Origin: an uncultured bacterium
GTDB taxonomy: Bacteria > Bacillota > Clostridia > Lachnospirales > Lachnospiraceae
Direction: 5' to 3'
Length of the DNA: 64,000 bases
NCBI GenBank assembly: GCA_948467735.1
Contig: CAOKFN010000005.1
Coordinates: forward strand, 1 to 64,000
Shown: positions 1-8,906 of the stretch, piece by piece
Position numbering within the stretch: position 1 is the first letter of the stretch
How the letters are laid out: each line of letters begins with the position of its first letter
Program-made: the position numbers and the translations under genes
Notes under the pieces: generated by a model
Database searches by the model: none
What the model was told of the DNA's origin: nothing
Seen by the model: only the letters and a program-made list of their open reading frames with translations

Positions 1-63
1 TTCTGATAAGGAGATCTTTAATCTGAAAGTGAAACTTGATAAAGAAGATGGCATCGGGCGATT

Positions 64-837
64 TTGGACATGCTGGCAGAAAAGGGGCGGATTACCACAG
101 GGGAGGTGCAGGAAAATTTTAATGTGAGCTACGATTCCGCCAAAAGGGATCTGCGCATTTTGGAGGAGAAGGGGCTTCTGAAACGGACCCATGGGGGCGC
201 GATACCAATGCGTCAGACGGCATATGGAAGGCCCGCCAAGATGACATGCAAGGATTTTGGTGAAGTGAAGGAGAATTATCTGGCCATTGCAAAAAAGGCG
301 GTTTCCATGATAAGGAATAACGACGTTGTCTTTATTACAGCCGCCACGGCGGGGTATTTGATGGCGCGGAATCTTCCGGAGCATTTGAGGATTCGGGTGG
401 TAACAAATTCCATTGTGATTGCTGAGGAGCTGCGCAGGAGGGATCAGGTTTCCGTGATTCTGCTGGGGGGAGAAATGGACGACAAGGGAAACTGCTATGA
501 CGCCTTTGCCATAGACATGATAAAAAAGCTCCGTTTTGATCAATGTTTTATCACAGCCGCGTGTATTTCCGCGAAGTTCGGGCTGTCCATCCAGAAGTCT
601 CAGGCCATCAGCTTTTACGGCGCGTTGATGGAAAGCGCAGGGAAGGTTGTGGGTTTGTTCCCCACGGAGAAGATAGGGTTTGAATCAGTGGTAAGCATCT
701 GCCCTGCGGATAAGCTGGATGTGCTTGTCACGGATTGGGAGGCTTCCGAGGAGAAGCTGCAGGATTTTTATGATATGGGGATGGAGGTCGTGGTGGTTGA
801 GAGAGACTGCGGCAGTCAGGCCGTATCGGTATCATGA
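64..837 (+). CDS. DeoR-family transcriptional regulator
   Basis: Sugar-phosphate-responsive DNA-binding regulator. The N-terminal HTH reads LAEKGRITTGEV then SYDSAKRDLRILEEKGLL and ends in the family hinge KRTHGG (about residues 1-45). The rest matches the DeoR sensor domain: a VVTNSIVIAEEL stretch, LLGGEMDDKG, and a C-terminal KLDVLVTD. The TTG at 64 (or ATG at 70) cuts the first helix of the usual HTH. Upstream, stops close this frame, but the +1 frame is open from the window edge, so the true N-terminus may lie across a frameshift or sequencing error near 55-62. Targets cannot be read from the sequence. Family assignment is firm; the start is not. Confidence 0.85.
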   Translation: MDMLAEKGRITTGEVQENFNVSYDSAKRDLRILEEKGLLKRTHGGAIPMRQTAYGRPAKMTCKDFGEVKENYLAIAKKAVSMIRNNDVVFITAATAGYLMARNLPEHLRIRVVTNSIVIAEELRRRDQVSVILLGGEMDDKGNCYDAFAIDMIKKLRFDQCFITAACISAKFGLSIQKSQAISFYGALMESAGKVVGLFPTEKIGFESVVSICPADKLDVLVTDWEASEEKLQDFYDMGMEVVVVERDCGSQAVSVS

Positions 838-987
838 AGTCTCCGTTTCGGGGGTGATGCTGGCGGCACAGAGGGAGGGGATGAGGGTAACAGCGAGGAA
901 TGGGTGAGGGATGAGTGTAATAGTGAAAAGTGGAGTTTCGCAGGAAATCATAAAGTGCTGAAAGAAATCATGATGTGGAGGGAAATG

Positions 988-1800
988 ATGACACAAAAGA
1001 ATAATTTTCACACACATACAAAGCGCTGCGGGCATGCGGCGGGAAGCGAGGAGGATTATGTAAAGTCCGCGCTCGCCTGCGGGATGTCCCAGCTTGGATT
1101 TTCCGACCACGGGCCTTTTCCCGATGTCGATTTCGGGAAGAGGATGCTTTTCGGGGAATTGGGGGATTATCTGGAGACAATCGAGGGGCTGAGGGAGGAA
1201 TATGGGTCGGAGCTTGTGAGAGGGAAGGGGCTTGTGATATGGAAGGGGCTGGAGATCGAATATCTGCCCCGGTATCGGGATTATTATGAGGAGCTTCTCA
1301 CAAAGCGGGGCGTCGATTACCTGCTGCTGGGGGAACATTTTTATATGGGGGCCGGAGGGGAGTGTGTTTTTATGCATGACCAGCCCCTGTCAACGGAGCA
1401 GTATCTGTGTTATGCCCGGGCCGTGGCGGAAGGGGTAAGGACGGGTTTGTTTCAGGCTGTCGCGCACCCGGATATGTATATGCGGCATCCCTTTCCATGG
1501 GATGATAACTGCGCGAGGGCGGCGGATATGATCATTGACGCCGCCGCGGCCGTCGGCGCGGTCTTGGAGTATAATGTCAGCTGGCTCCGCAGGGGGCGGA
1601 AGCCTTTTCCGGACGGGATGCGTTATCCGTATCCCTGCGATGCATTCTGGCAGGCGGCGGCCAAGGCGTCCGTAAAGGTGATGGTCGGCTCCGACTGCCA
1701 TGACCCGGCGTGTCTGTGGGATGGGGCGGTGGAGGAGGCATACGGGAACCTGCGGGAATTGGGAGTGGAGCCGGTGACGGAGCTGATGGGGGCGGTTTGA
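988..1800 (+). CDS. PHP-domain histidinol-phosphatase family protein
   Basis: Metal-dependent phosphoesterase of the HisK/HisJ-type PHP family, which removes phosphate from histidinol phosphate. The N-terminus has the metal-binding FHTHTKRCGHA motif followed by GFSDHGPFP. Further on are LEIEYLP, LLGEHFY, VAHPDMY and, near the end, GSDCHDP, all expected metal ligands in order. The open frame starts at 904, but GGAGGG at 977-982 sits about 6 nt before ATG 988, giving 270 residues, the usual family length. No other his genes are nearby, so it may act on another phosphoester. Confidence 0.82.
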   Translation: MTQKNNFHTHTKRCGHAAGSEEDYVKSALACGMSQLGFSDHGPFPDVDFGKRMLFGELGDYLETIEGLREEYGSELVRGKGLVIWKGLEIEYLPRYRDYYEELLTKRGVDYLLLGEHFYMGAGGECVFMHDQPLSTEQYLCYARAVAEGVRTGLFQAVAHPDMYMRHPFPWDDNCARAADMIIDAAAAVGAVLEYNVSWLRRGRKPFPDGMRYPYPCDAFWQAAAKASVKVMVGSDCHDPACLWDGAVEEAYGNLRELGVEPVTELMGAV

Positions 1801-2077
1801 GCGTTATGTGGAGGCAGGAATTTTTCAGACGCGGCAGTTTCGTTTTGCGATAGGATGCTGAAACCGTCATCGGCGTTCAGGACTTTTCACATATTTCTGA
1901 AAGAGAAAAAATAGAAAGAAATTTAATGTTGACATTTTTACATTTAGGATTTTTCCTGAAAAGAAGGTGACATTTTACGACAGATATGGTATCGTAATTG
2001 ATATGATATTAAGCTGCCGAGAGGGGCGTCATAGGAAAAAAGCCGGTTTTCGTCGGCGGGAAAGGAAATAAGAAGAG
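1801..2077. other. Intergenic region with a short direct repeat
   Basis: No gene is visible. An 11-12 bp element (TGACATTTTTAC at 1930-1941, TGACATTTTAC at 1968-1978) occurs twice, 38 bp apart, upstream of the acyl-CoA synthetase. TTGACA at 1929 has no matching -10 box. GTGACA at 1967 with TATCGT 17 bp on is a weak promoter at best. The repeat could be an operator, but nothing proves it. Confidence 0.25.
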
Positions 2078-3712
2078 ATGCCAGTTACGGATTTTCTGGA
2101 CAGGAATGCGGAATTATACCCGGATGAGATCGCCTTGGTGGAGCTGAATCCGGAGGAAAAGGACACAAGACGAACCACTTGGAAGGAATATGAGCTGATA
2201 CAGGCGGACAGCTTTCAGCCATACCGCAGGGAGATTACATGGAGGGTTTTCAACGAAAAGGCGAACCGCTTTGCCAATATGCTGATCGGCCGCGGCGTCA
2301 GGAAGGGGGACAAGGCGGCTATATTGATGTATAACTGTCTGGAATGGCTGCCCATTTATTTCGGGGTGTTGAAAAGCGGGGCCATTGCGGTTCCTTTTAA
2401 TTTCCGTTATGACGCGGAGGAGATTTTATACTGCGCGGAGCTGGCGGAGGTGGACGTGGTGGTGTTCGGGCCGGCTTTCATCGGGCGCATCGAAGCCATA
2501 TGCGAGAGGCTCAGCAAGGGGCGGCTGTTGATTTATGCAGGGGATAATTGTCCCAGCTTTGCGGAGAGCTACCATGAGCTGGCGGCGGATTATTCCAGTC
2601 AGGCCCCCGGGGTGGAGATTACGGAGGAGGACTATGGAGCCATTTATTTTTCATCGGGCACCACGGGATTCCCGAAGGCGATCTTACATAAGCATAGGAG
2701 CCTGACCCAAGCGGCGGAAATGGAGCAGAAGCATCACGGCACCAACCGGGAGGACACGTTCCTCTGCATTCCGCCCCTGTACCATACCGGGGCCAAGTTC
2801 CACTGGATGGGCAGTCTGGCGGCGGGCAGCAGGGCGGTGCTTTTAAAGGGGACGAAGCCGGAGACCATTCTTTCCGCCGTCGCAAAGGAGCACTGTACCA
2901 TCGTATGGCTTCTGGTGCCTTGGGCGCAGGATATTCTGGACGCGCTGGACAGAGGGGACATCAAGCTTCAGGATTATGATCTGACGGGATGGCGGCTGAT
3001 GCATATCGGGGCCCAGCCGGTGCCGCCTTCTTTGATTAAGAGATGGAAGGAATATTTCCCGGACCATGCCTATGACACCAACTACGGGCTTTCCGAGTCC
3101 ACGGGGCCGGGCTGCGTGCATCTTGGCATGGAAAATATTCATAAGGTGGGGGCCATCGGCGTCCCGGGCTATCGCTGGATGTGTAAAATCGTGGACGAGG
3201 CGGGGCGGGAGGTGTCCCGGGGAGAAGTGGGCGAGCTCTGTGTGAAAGGCCCCGGGGTCATGACCTGCTATTACCGCAACGAGGAGGCCACGGCGGAGAC
3301 CATAAAGGACGGCTGGCTGTACACGGGGGATATGGCCATGCAGGATGAGGACGGCTTTTATTTTCTGGTGGACCGGAAGAAGGATGTGATCGTCAGCGGC
3401 GGGGAAAATATATATCCGGTGCAGATAGAAGATTTCCTGCGGCGGCATGATAAGGTGAAGGATGCGGCGGTGATCGGCCTGCCGGACAGAAGGCTGGGGG
3501 AGAAGACCGCGGCGGTGATTGAGATTAAGGACGGAATGGAATGCGCCAAGGAGGAAATCGAAGAGTTCTGCATGGGACTGCCCAGATATAAGCGGCCTAG
3601 GGAAATTATTTTCAGCGAGATTCCCAGAAATGCCACCGGAAAGATCGAGAAGCCGAAGCTTCGCAGGATGTATGGGGCGGACAGGCTGGTGGAGAAGGAG
3701 AATAGGGCATAA
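2078..3712 (+). CDS. AMP-forming acyl-CoA synthetase (long/medium-chain or aromatic acid)
   Basis: Activates a carboxylic acid to acyl-adenylate and then acyl-CoA. All core motifs of the ANL superfamily are present: the phosphate loop YFSSGTTGFPKA (about residue 190), NYGLSEST, the YTGDMA motif, LVDRKKDVIVSGGENIYP with the hinge, and the catalytic lysine region NATGKIEKPKLRR near the C-terminus. Length (544) is normal. Residues 25-50 contain an extra, poorly conserved stretch before the usual start of the fold. There is no operon partner on the same strand. Substrate cannot be told from the sequence. Confidence 0.88.
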   Translation: MPVTDFLDRNAELYPDEIALVELNPEEKDTRRTTWKEYELIQADSFQPYRREITWRVFNEKANRFANMLIGRGVRKGDKAAILMYNCLEWLPIYFGVLKSGAIAVPFNFRYDAEEILYCAELAEVDVVVFGPAFIGRIEAICERLSKGRLLIYAGDNCPSFAESYHELAADYSSQAPGVEITEEDYGAIYFSSGTTGFPKAILHKHRSLTQAAEMEQKHHGTNREDTFLCIPPLYHTGAKFHWMGSLAAGSRAVLLKGTKPETILSAVAKEHCTIVWLLVPWAQDILDALDRGDIKLQDYDLTGWRLMHIGAQPVPPSLIKRWKEYFPDHAYDTNYGLSESTGPGCVHLGMENIHKVGAIGVPGYRWMCKIVDEAGREVSRGEVGELCVKGPGVMTCYYRNEEATAETIKDGWLYTGDMAMQDEDGFYFLVDRKKDVIVSGGENIYPVQIEDFLRRHDKVKDAAVIGLPDRRLGEKTAAVIEIKDGMECAKEEIEEFCMGLPRYKRPREIIFSEIPRNATGKIEKPKLRRMYGADRLVEKENRA

Positions 3713-3786
3713 AGCCAGCCTCTTGGGGCTGGCTGGCCATTGTCTGCGGGCGGAAATTTTTTGATAAAGACAAGGGACAGGGATTT

Positions 3787-3830
3787 AAGGGCGGCGGGTG
3801 CGTTAGATTTCTTTTATGCCGCCCTTTTTT
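3787..3830 (+). terminator. Rho-independent terminator after acyl-CoA synthetase
   Basis: The 9-bp stem AAGGGCGGC (3787-3795) pairs with GCCGCCCTT (3818-3826), followed by a T-rich run. It overlaps the 3' end of the convergent amidohydrolase and probably works in both directions. A second hairpin, AGCCAGCC/GGCTGGCT (3713-3734), lies just after the synthetase stop codon but lacks a T-run. Confidence 0.7.
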
Positions 3831-4684
3831 CTTTTGGCGAGACCAAGCAGTCCGGCGGCATTGTCCCCGAGGATGGCCGAAAGCTCTTCAGGAGTCAGTC
3901 CGGATTCCTTCAGCGCCGTAATGGAGGCCTGCTGAGGGTCCCAAGGGCTGTCCGTGCCAAAGAGGATGCGGTCCGCGCCATGCCTGCGCACCATGCGGAG
4001 GAACTGCTCTTTTCCGAGGGGCGGGTTCTCGCCCGGATCCCTTTGGGTGCCGGGAGCGGGGCGGATGGGGAGAAGGCAGAAGGAGGTGTCAAGCCAGACG
4101 TCCCTTCCCACAAGCTGTTCCTCCGCTTCCGTCCAGCAGAGCCAGCCGCCCATATGGGCAAGGATGAACCTGTCCGGTTTCAGCCTGTCCAAGACAGGGA
4201 GAATATGGGCGGCGGAAGCAAAGTCGCGCTGGGGATAGCTGATGTCATATCCGGCGTGAACCAGAATAATCAAACCATGCTCGCAGGCGCAGTCAATAAT
4301 CCGCAGATAGCGGATATCGTCAAGATAGGTCTGCTGAAAGATGGGGTGGAGTTTAATTCCCTTAACGCCGTTATCGGCACATTGGCGGAGTATCTGCCGA
4401 TAATCTTCATTGTCGGGATGAATGCCGCCAAAGGACAAAAGCCCTGTCTCATGGGAATGAAAATTGATTTCCAAGGCCAGCCGATTGATGCTTCGCTGTT
4501 GGTCGGGTTTTGTCACGACGGGAAGCAGTACGGAATAATCGACGCCGGCTTCTTTCATGGAACGGCGCAGATCGACGACGGTGCCGTTCAGATAATTCTT
4601 TGCCCGGGCGCTTTTGGCCAGTTTGGCTACGGCGCGCTCTGCCAGTTCTTCAGGAAATGTATGCGTATGAAAATCTATAATCAT
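3803..4684 (-). CDS. Amidohydrolase-family metal-dependent hydrolase
   Basis: TIM-barrel hydrolase of the amidohydrolase-2 group, which includes decarboxylases and lactonases. The start MIIDFHTHTFP carries the HxH metal motif. GVKGIKLHP, ILVHAGYD, FILAHMGG and the late FGTDSPW supply the remaining metal-binding His and Asp in family order. At 293 residues it is normal in length. The gene is minus-strand, separated by about 30 bp from the upstream winged-helix gene, so the two may be one transcript. The substrate is unknown. Confidence 0.82.
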   Translation of the reverse strand: MIIDFHTHTFPEELAERAVAKLAKSARAKNYLNGTVVDLRRSMKEAGVDYSVLLPVVTKPDQQRSINRLALEINFHSHETGLLSFGGIHPDNEDYRQILRQCADNGVKGIKLHPIFQQTYLDDIRYLRIIDCACEHGLIILVHAGYDISYPQRDFASAAHILPVLDRLKPDRFILAHMGGWLCWTEAEEQLVGRDVWLDTSFCLLPIRPAPGTQRDPGENPPLGKEQFLRMVRRHGADRILFGTDSPWDPQQASITALKESGLTPEELSAILGDNAAGLLGLAKRKKGGIKEI

Positions 4685-4713
4685 AAAGACTCCCTTCCGT
4701 TATCATCAATATT

Positions 4714-5115
4714 CTATTCTCCGTCTGCGGCGCCGCATTCTTTTTCGTACTGTTCCAGCATAGCTCTCAATTGTGCTGGTTCTTTTTCTGCGGCCTTGGG
4801 ATTTTTGCCGTCGCTGAGAAGGGTAAGGCATACATCCGTTTTTGAGATGATATCGCTTATGCTGTTATAGCTTTTTATAAAGTCGTCGAGCAGCAGCTTT
4901 TTCGCGCTTTCCGCGGGCCGATAGTTCCGGCATATGACTTTGCCGCTGTGACCGATTCCGGCCACTTCAATACAGCCTTCTTTTAAAAGCTTTGCCAGCG
5001 CCGCGGCGGTGGTGCTTTTTACCATGGAAGGGGCGATGGACAGAAGATCCGGCAGCGACAAAGGCTTGTCCGAACGCAGCAATAGTTTTAGAACCTCCAA
5101 TTCTTTTGGATTCAT
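4714..5115 (-). CDS. Small winged-helix transcriptional regulator (BlaI/MarR-like)
   Basis: A 133-residue protein with a predicted winged helix in residues 1-70 (PKELEVLKLLLRSDKPLSL, then a recognition-helix-like STTAAALAKLLKEG and a wing with GKVICRNYRP). The size and layout match the BlaI/MecI group, but the C-terminal half lacks an obvious protease site. It is divergent from the iron operon, 330 bp away, and lies directly upstream of the amidohydrolase. Target unknown; family call is by pattern only. Confidence 0.6.
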   Translation of the reverse strand: MNPKELEVLKLLLRSDKPLSLPDLLSIAPSMVKSTTAAALAKLLKEGCIEVAGIGHSGKVICRNYRPAESAKKLLLDDFIKSYNSISDIISKTDVCLTLLSDGKNPKAAEKEPAQLRAMLEQYEKECGAADGE

Positions 5116-5346
5116 AAGTTTTCTACCTTCTTTAATGGCTGTTTATGGTGTTTTAGCTTTCTTTAAAGGTTCATTTTATCTCCCCCATTCATAGATGTCA
5201 AGTAATAGCTGCAATATTTTTAATAAGACAATATAAGATTGGTAAAAGTAAGATGATTTAATAAATATTACTTTGCTATTATAATGTTAATGCAAAGAAT
5301 TTGATATAGACGACTCATAAAAATGTTAAAAAATGCAAATTGGTTA

Positions 5347-5375
5347 TTGACATATAATATTTGTTAGCATATACT
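5347..5375 (+). promoter_or_regulatory. Sigma-A promoter of the feo operon
   Basis: TTGACA at 5347-5352, a 17-bp spacer and TATACT at 5370-5375 form a near-consensus promoter about 70 bp before the first feoA. Transcription should start within the Fur-box-like sequence just downstream. Confidence 0.85.
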
Positions 5376-5383
5376 AACTATAT

Positions 5384-5402
5384 GAAAATGAAAATCATTC
5401 TC
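5384..5402 (+). promoter_or_regulatory. Fur box over the feo transcription start
   Basis: The 19-bp sequence GAAAATGAAAATCATTCTC agrees with the classical Fur box (GATAATGATAATCATTATC) at 16 of 19 positions. It begins 9 bp after the -10 element, where a bound repressor would block initiation. The downstream genes are ferrous iron uptake genes, which fits repression by Fur-Fe2+. Confidence 0.85.
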
Positions 5403-5444
5403 AAAAAGATAGTATAAAGAAACAGCCGAGAGGAGGGAGAAGTT

Positions 5445-5654
5445 ATGCCGTTGTCAATGGCCCATATGGGAGAGAGCAATGTGATTAAAAAAGTAGGAGG
5501 AAAAGAGGAAACAAGAAGATTTCTGGAGAATCTGGGATTTGTGGCAGGCAGTGTTGTGACCATCGTATCTGAGGCGGGGGGCAATATCATTGTCAATATA
5601 AAAGAATCCAGAGTAGCCATCGGGAGGGATATGGCGAATAGGATTATGGTGTAA
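5445..5654 (+). CDS. feoA: FeoA-like protein, first copy
   Basis: A 69-residue SH3-like protein of the FeoA family that assists the FeoB ferrous iron transporter. Family pattern: an N-terminal GKEETRRFLENLGFVAGS, then IVSEAGGNIIVNIKESRVAIGRDMANRIMV, which matches the second half of the fold including the closing GxxxAxxIxV. The start ATG follows GAGGAGGGAGAAGTT. It is the first gene after the Fur-controlled promoter and precedes a second, distinct feoA. Two FeoA proteins per operon are common in Clostridia. Confidence 0.88.
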   Translation: MPLSMAHMGESNVIKKVGGKEETRRFLENLGFVAGSVVTIVSEAGGNIIVNIKESRVAIGRDMANRIMV

Positions 5655-5792
5655 TGTCGGCTTAGAAGTTCGCTGTATCAACTATTGATACTATATGCGC
5701 CGGGGCGCATGAAATTGTGGTATACAAAAGCCGGTATTTATGCGGTTTGCAGAGTTTTGCGAAAAGCTGGGATATAAGGAGGAACATGAAAA

Positions 5793-6014
5793 ATGACGAC
5801 ATTGAAAGACATTGCCTGCGGGCAGACTGTCAAGGTGAAAAAGCTGTCCGGCGAAGGCCCGGTGAAGAGGCGCATTATGGATATGGGGATTACAAAGGGT
5901 GTGGAAATTTTTGTGAGAAAGGTCGCGCCCTTGGGGGATCCTGTGGAGGTGACGGTGAGGGGCTATGAATTGTCCCTGCGCAGAGCGGATGCGGAGATGA
6001 TAGAAGTGGTTTGA
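5793..6014 (+). CDS. feoA: FeoA-like protein, second copy
   Basis: A 73-residue FeoA-family protein of the canonical type: MTTLKDIACGQTVKVKKL, then GPVKRRIMDMGITKGVEIFV and PVEVTVRGYELSLRRADA, which covers the whole SH3-like fold including the family signature LxDMGxxxG and VxxRGxxxxLR. It differs clearly from the first copy, so this is an old duplication. AGGAGG lies upstream. It is placed 140 bp after copy 1 and 150 bp before feoB. Likely role: regulator or accessory factor of the FeoB channel at the inner face of the membrane. Confidence 0.92.
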   Translation: MTTLKDIACGQTVKVKKLSGEGPVKRRIMDMGITKGVEIFVRKVAPLGDPVEVTVRGYELSLRRADAEMIEVV

Positions 6015-6166
6015 TGCTGCGTAGGATAAGTGAATGCCGCAAGCCGGCTTGAACAGTCTGCAGATGACGCGTGGACTCCTGACTAAATTGACTGGAGCGG
6101 CAAAGAGCGCAGACATGTTTTAAGAGATGCATATCAAAAATGATAGAAGAAAGAAGGAACAGTAAA

Positions 6167-8605
6167 ATGTCAATTAAAATCGCATTAGCAGGCAATCCAA
6201 ACTGCGGGAAGACAACATTATTTAACGCCCTGACCGGTTCCAATCAATTTGTGGGCAACTGGCCCGGGGTGACGGTGGAGAAGAAGGAGGGCAGGCTGAA
6301 AAAGTCTTTTTTGGACGGCGACGCTTCGGAAGTCACCATTATGGACCTGCCCGGGATTTATTCTCTGTCGCCGTATACGCTGGAAGAGGTTGTGGCGAGA
6401 AATTATCTGATTAACGAAAGGCCGGACGCCATTATCAATATTGTGGACGGCACCAATATCGAAAGAAATCTGTATCTGTCCACGCAGATTATGGAGCTTG
6501 GCATTCCTGTGGTCATGGCGGTGAACATGATGGACTTGGTGGAGAAATCGGGCGCGAAGATACATACTGATAAGCTGGCGGAAAAGCTGGGCTGCGAGGC
6601 GGTGGAGATTTCCGCGCTGAAGAGCACCGGGCTTGAGGAAGCCGTAAAGAAGGCGGTTTCTCTGGCGAGGCAGAAAAAAGCGGCGGCTCCGGTGCATGAA
6701 TTTGCGGAGAATGTGGAGGCGGCGATTCGGAAGGCGGAGGCTAAGCTGGAAAACGACGTACCCGAGGGGCAGAAGCGGTTTTTTGCCATTAAGCTTTTGG
6801 AGAGGGACGATAAGATCGAGGCTTTGATGAAAAGGGTTCCGGATGTGTCAAAGGAAATCAAGGAGCTGGAGGACGCCTTTGACGATGACACGGAGAGCAT
6901 TATCACCAACGAGAGGTATGAATATATTACCTCCGTGATTGGAGAATGTTATACGGCCCGGAAGGGAAGCGGCGGAAAAGGCCGGCTTTCAGTTTCGGAC
7001 AAAATCGACAAAATTGTGACTAACAGGTGGGCGGCGCTGCCTATTTTTGCGGCGGTCATGTTTATTGTGTACTATATTTCGGTCACGACTGTGGGCACCA
7101 TTGCCACGGACTGGGCAAACGACGGGGTGTTCGGGGACGGATGGCATTTGTTCGGCATCGGCGGTTCCGCGTATGAGGAGGCCTGCGGGGAATTCGCGGA
7201 GAATACTTTGTTTACGGAAGAGCTGGTCTTAACGGTATCGGCTGCGGCGAATGCGGGAGTAATCGGCGCGGAGGATGTTCTGGGCGCGATAGAGGAGGCT
7301 GATTTCGGCGGTTTTGAGGAAAGCTATGGTTCCTATGGGGAAGCCCTTGCGGACGCGGGATATGATATTTCCGAAATTGCGGGTCCTCTTATGGAGGAAG
7401 CGCCGGATCCTGCGGATTACGGGGTATGGGTGCCGGGGATTCCCGTTCTTGTCGGAGCCGGTCTGGAAGCGGTGAATTGCTCCGAATGGCTTCAAAGTCT
7501 GATTTTGGACGGCATTATCGGAGGCGTGGGAGCGGTGCTGGGCTTTGTGCCCCAGATGCTGGTGCTGTTTCTCTTCTTGGCATTTCTGGAGGCCTGCGGC
7601 TATATGGCCCGGGCTGCCTTTATTATGGATAGGATTTTCCGTAAATTCGGTCTTTCCGGCAAGTCGTTTATTCCTATGCTCATCGGAAGCGGCTGCGGCG
7701 TTCCCGGTATTATGGCGTCGCGTACCATTGAAAACGACAGGGACCGGAAGATGACCATCATGACCACTACGTTTATTCCCTGCGGCGCGAAGCTGCCCAT
7801 TATCGCTCTGATATCCACGGCGCTGTTCGGCGGTTCCGGACTGGTGGCTGTGAGCGCGTATTTCTTAGGCGTGGCGGCAATCGTGATTTCGGGTATTATC
7901 TTGAAGAAGACAAGGATGTTTGCCGGGAAACCTGCGCCTTTTGTCATGGAACTGCCCGCGTATCACTGGCCGACCGTGGGGAATGTGCTGAGGAGCATGT
8001 GGGAGAGAGGATGGTCTTTTATCAAAAAGGCGGGAACCATCATTCTTCTTTCCTCCATGGTCATTTGGGCGGGATCCTGCTTCGGCATGGTGGACGGCAG
8101 TTTTGGGTTCAGCACGGAGCTGGAGCTGTCGGACAGTGTGCTGGGAGTGATCGGAAACGGCATCAAATGGATTTTCAAGCCTCTTGGTTTTGACGATGCG
8201 GCGGCAGCCATTGCCACGATTATGGGACTGGTCGCAAAGGAAGAGGTCGTGGGTGTGTTCGGCGTGCTTGATTTTGTCAGCATGACAAAGGCGGCGGCAT
8301 ATTCCTTCCTCGCGTTTAATCTGCTCTGCGCCCCCTGTTTTGCGGCAATCGGCGCCATCAGGAGGGAGATGAACAGCGCCAAGTGGACTTGGGCTGCCAT
8401 CGGGTATCAGTGCGGCTTCGCCTATGTGGTGTCCTTAATTATCTATCAGCTGGGAAGCCTGATCGGCGGAAACGGAAATGTGCTTGGCGTTATCGCGGCC
8501 GTCTGCCTGATTGCGGGATTGATTTATCTGTTAGTCCGGCCTTATCATGAGAGCAGGTCATTGGATGTGGATATGGGGAAATTTGCAAAGGGCAGGGCCA
8601 TGTGA
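6167..8605 (+). CDS. feoB: Ferrous iron transporter FeoB
   Basis: GTP-dependent Fe2+ uptake protein of the cytoplasmic membrane. The N-terminal G domain shows G1 GNPNCGKTT (residues 8-16), G3 DLPGIYSL and G4 NMMD. A helical GDI-like region follows (about 165-280). The membrane part has two gate repeats, with FLEACGYMARAAFIMDR then GSGCGVPGIMASRT and FIPCGAKLPI. An acidic, glycine-rich external loop of about 120 residues lies between the first two membrane segments. ATG 6167 follows AAGGA; the open frame starts at 6140. Last gene of the Fur-controlled operon; no FeoC was seen. Confidence 0.96.
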   Translation: MSIKIALAGNPNCGKTTLFNALTGSNQFVGNWPGVTVEKKEGRLKKSFLDGDASEVTIMDLPGIYSLSPYTLEEVVARNYLINERPDAIINIVDGTNIERNLYLSTQIMELGIPVVMAVNMMDLVEKSGAKIHTDKLAEKLGCEAVEISALKSTGLEEAVKKAVSLARQKKAAAPVHEFAENVEAAIRKAEAKLENDVPEGQKRFFAIKLLERDDKIEALMKRVPDVSKEIKELEDAFDDDTESIITNERYEYITSVIGECYTARKGSGGKGRLSVSDKIDKIVTNRWAALPIFAAVMFIVYYISVTTVGTIATDWANDGVFGDGWHLFGIGGSAYEEACGEFAENTLFTEELVLTVSAAANAGVIGAEDVLGAIEEADFGGFEESYGSYGEALADAGYDISEIAGPLMEEAPDPADYGVWVPGIPVLVGAGLEAVNCSEWLQSLILDGIIGGVGAVLGFVPQMLVLFLFLAFLEACGYMARAAFIMDRIFRKFGLSGKSFIPMLIGSGCGVPGIMASRTIENDRDRKMTIMTTTFIPCGAKLPIIALISTALFGGSGLVAVSAYFLGVAAIVISGIILKKTRMFAGKPAPFVMELPAYHWPTVGNVLRSMWERGWSFIKKAGTIILLSSMVIWAGSCFGMVDGSFGFSTELELSDSVLGVIGNGIKWIFKPLGFDDAAAAIATIMGLVAKEEVVGVFGVLDFVSMTKAAAYSFLAFNLLCAPCFAAIGAIRREMNSAKWTWAAIGYQCGFAYVVSLIIYQLGSLIGGNGNVLGVIAAVCLIAGLIYLLVRPYHESRSLDVDMGKFAKGRAM

Positions 8606-8710
8606 GAAGCATCGTTTGGTGTGTGAGTTATGTAATCTGCGCCTGAAAAAAGAATGATATGTTATAGTAAGGATGAAAGAGGAACAGCCGTCCATAAGTG
8701 ATTTCATAAT

Positions 8711-8754
8711 AGGTTCCCAACACAAGACTTTGGGTCATTGTCCGTTGGGAACCT
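8711..8754 (+). terminator. Inverted repeat downstream of feoB, possible terminator
   Basis: The perfect 11-bp arms AGGTTCCCAAC (8711-8721) and GTTGGGAACCT (8744-8754) flank a 22-nt loop and are followed by GTTTTC. It can end the feo transcript, although the T-run is short. The GTTCCC/GGGAAC core recalls the hairpin repeats near glyA and nnr. Confidence 0.5.
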
Positions 8755-8835
8755 GTTTTCGGCATTGGAAATCCGTCTTAATTTGAGAGAGTTTTATAGG
8801 ACTTATAATTTTGTATGATTTTCTTGTTTAAAACA

Positions 8836-8864
8836 TTGACAAATCAGAACAAATGTTTTATTCT
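8836..8864 (+). promoter_or_regulatory. Sigma-A promoter for the small exported protein gene
   Basis: TTGACA (8836-8841), 17-bp spacer, TATTCT (8859-8864). It overlaps the earliest possible ATG of the frame at 8853, so translation must begin downstream at 8907. Confidence 0.8.
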
Positions 8865-8906
8865 ATAAGAGACAGAACGCACGTTCAAGTTAAGGAGGAG
8901 ATTGTG

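Noticed and set aside
3740..4870. 376-residue plus-strand frame opposite the amidohydrolase
   Set aside because: The minus strand carries the conserved family motifs; the plus frame has none.
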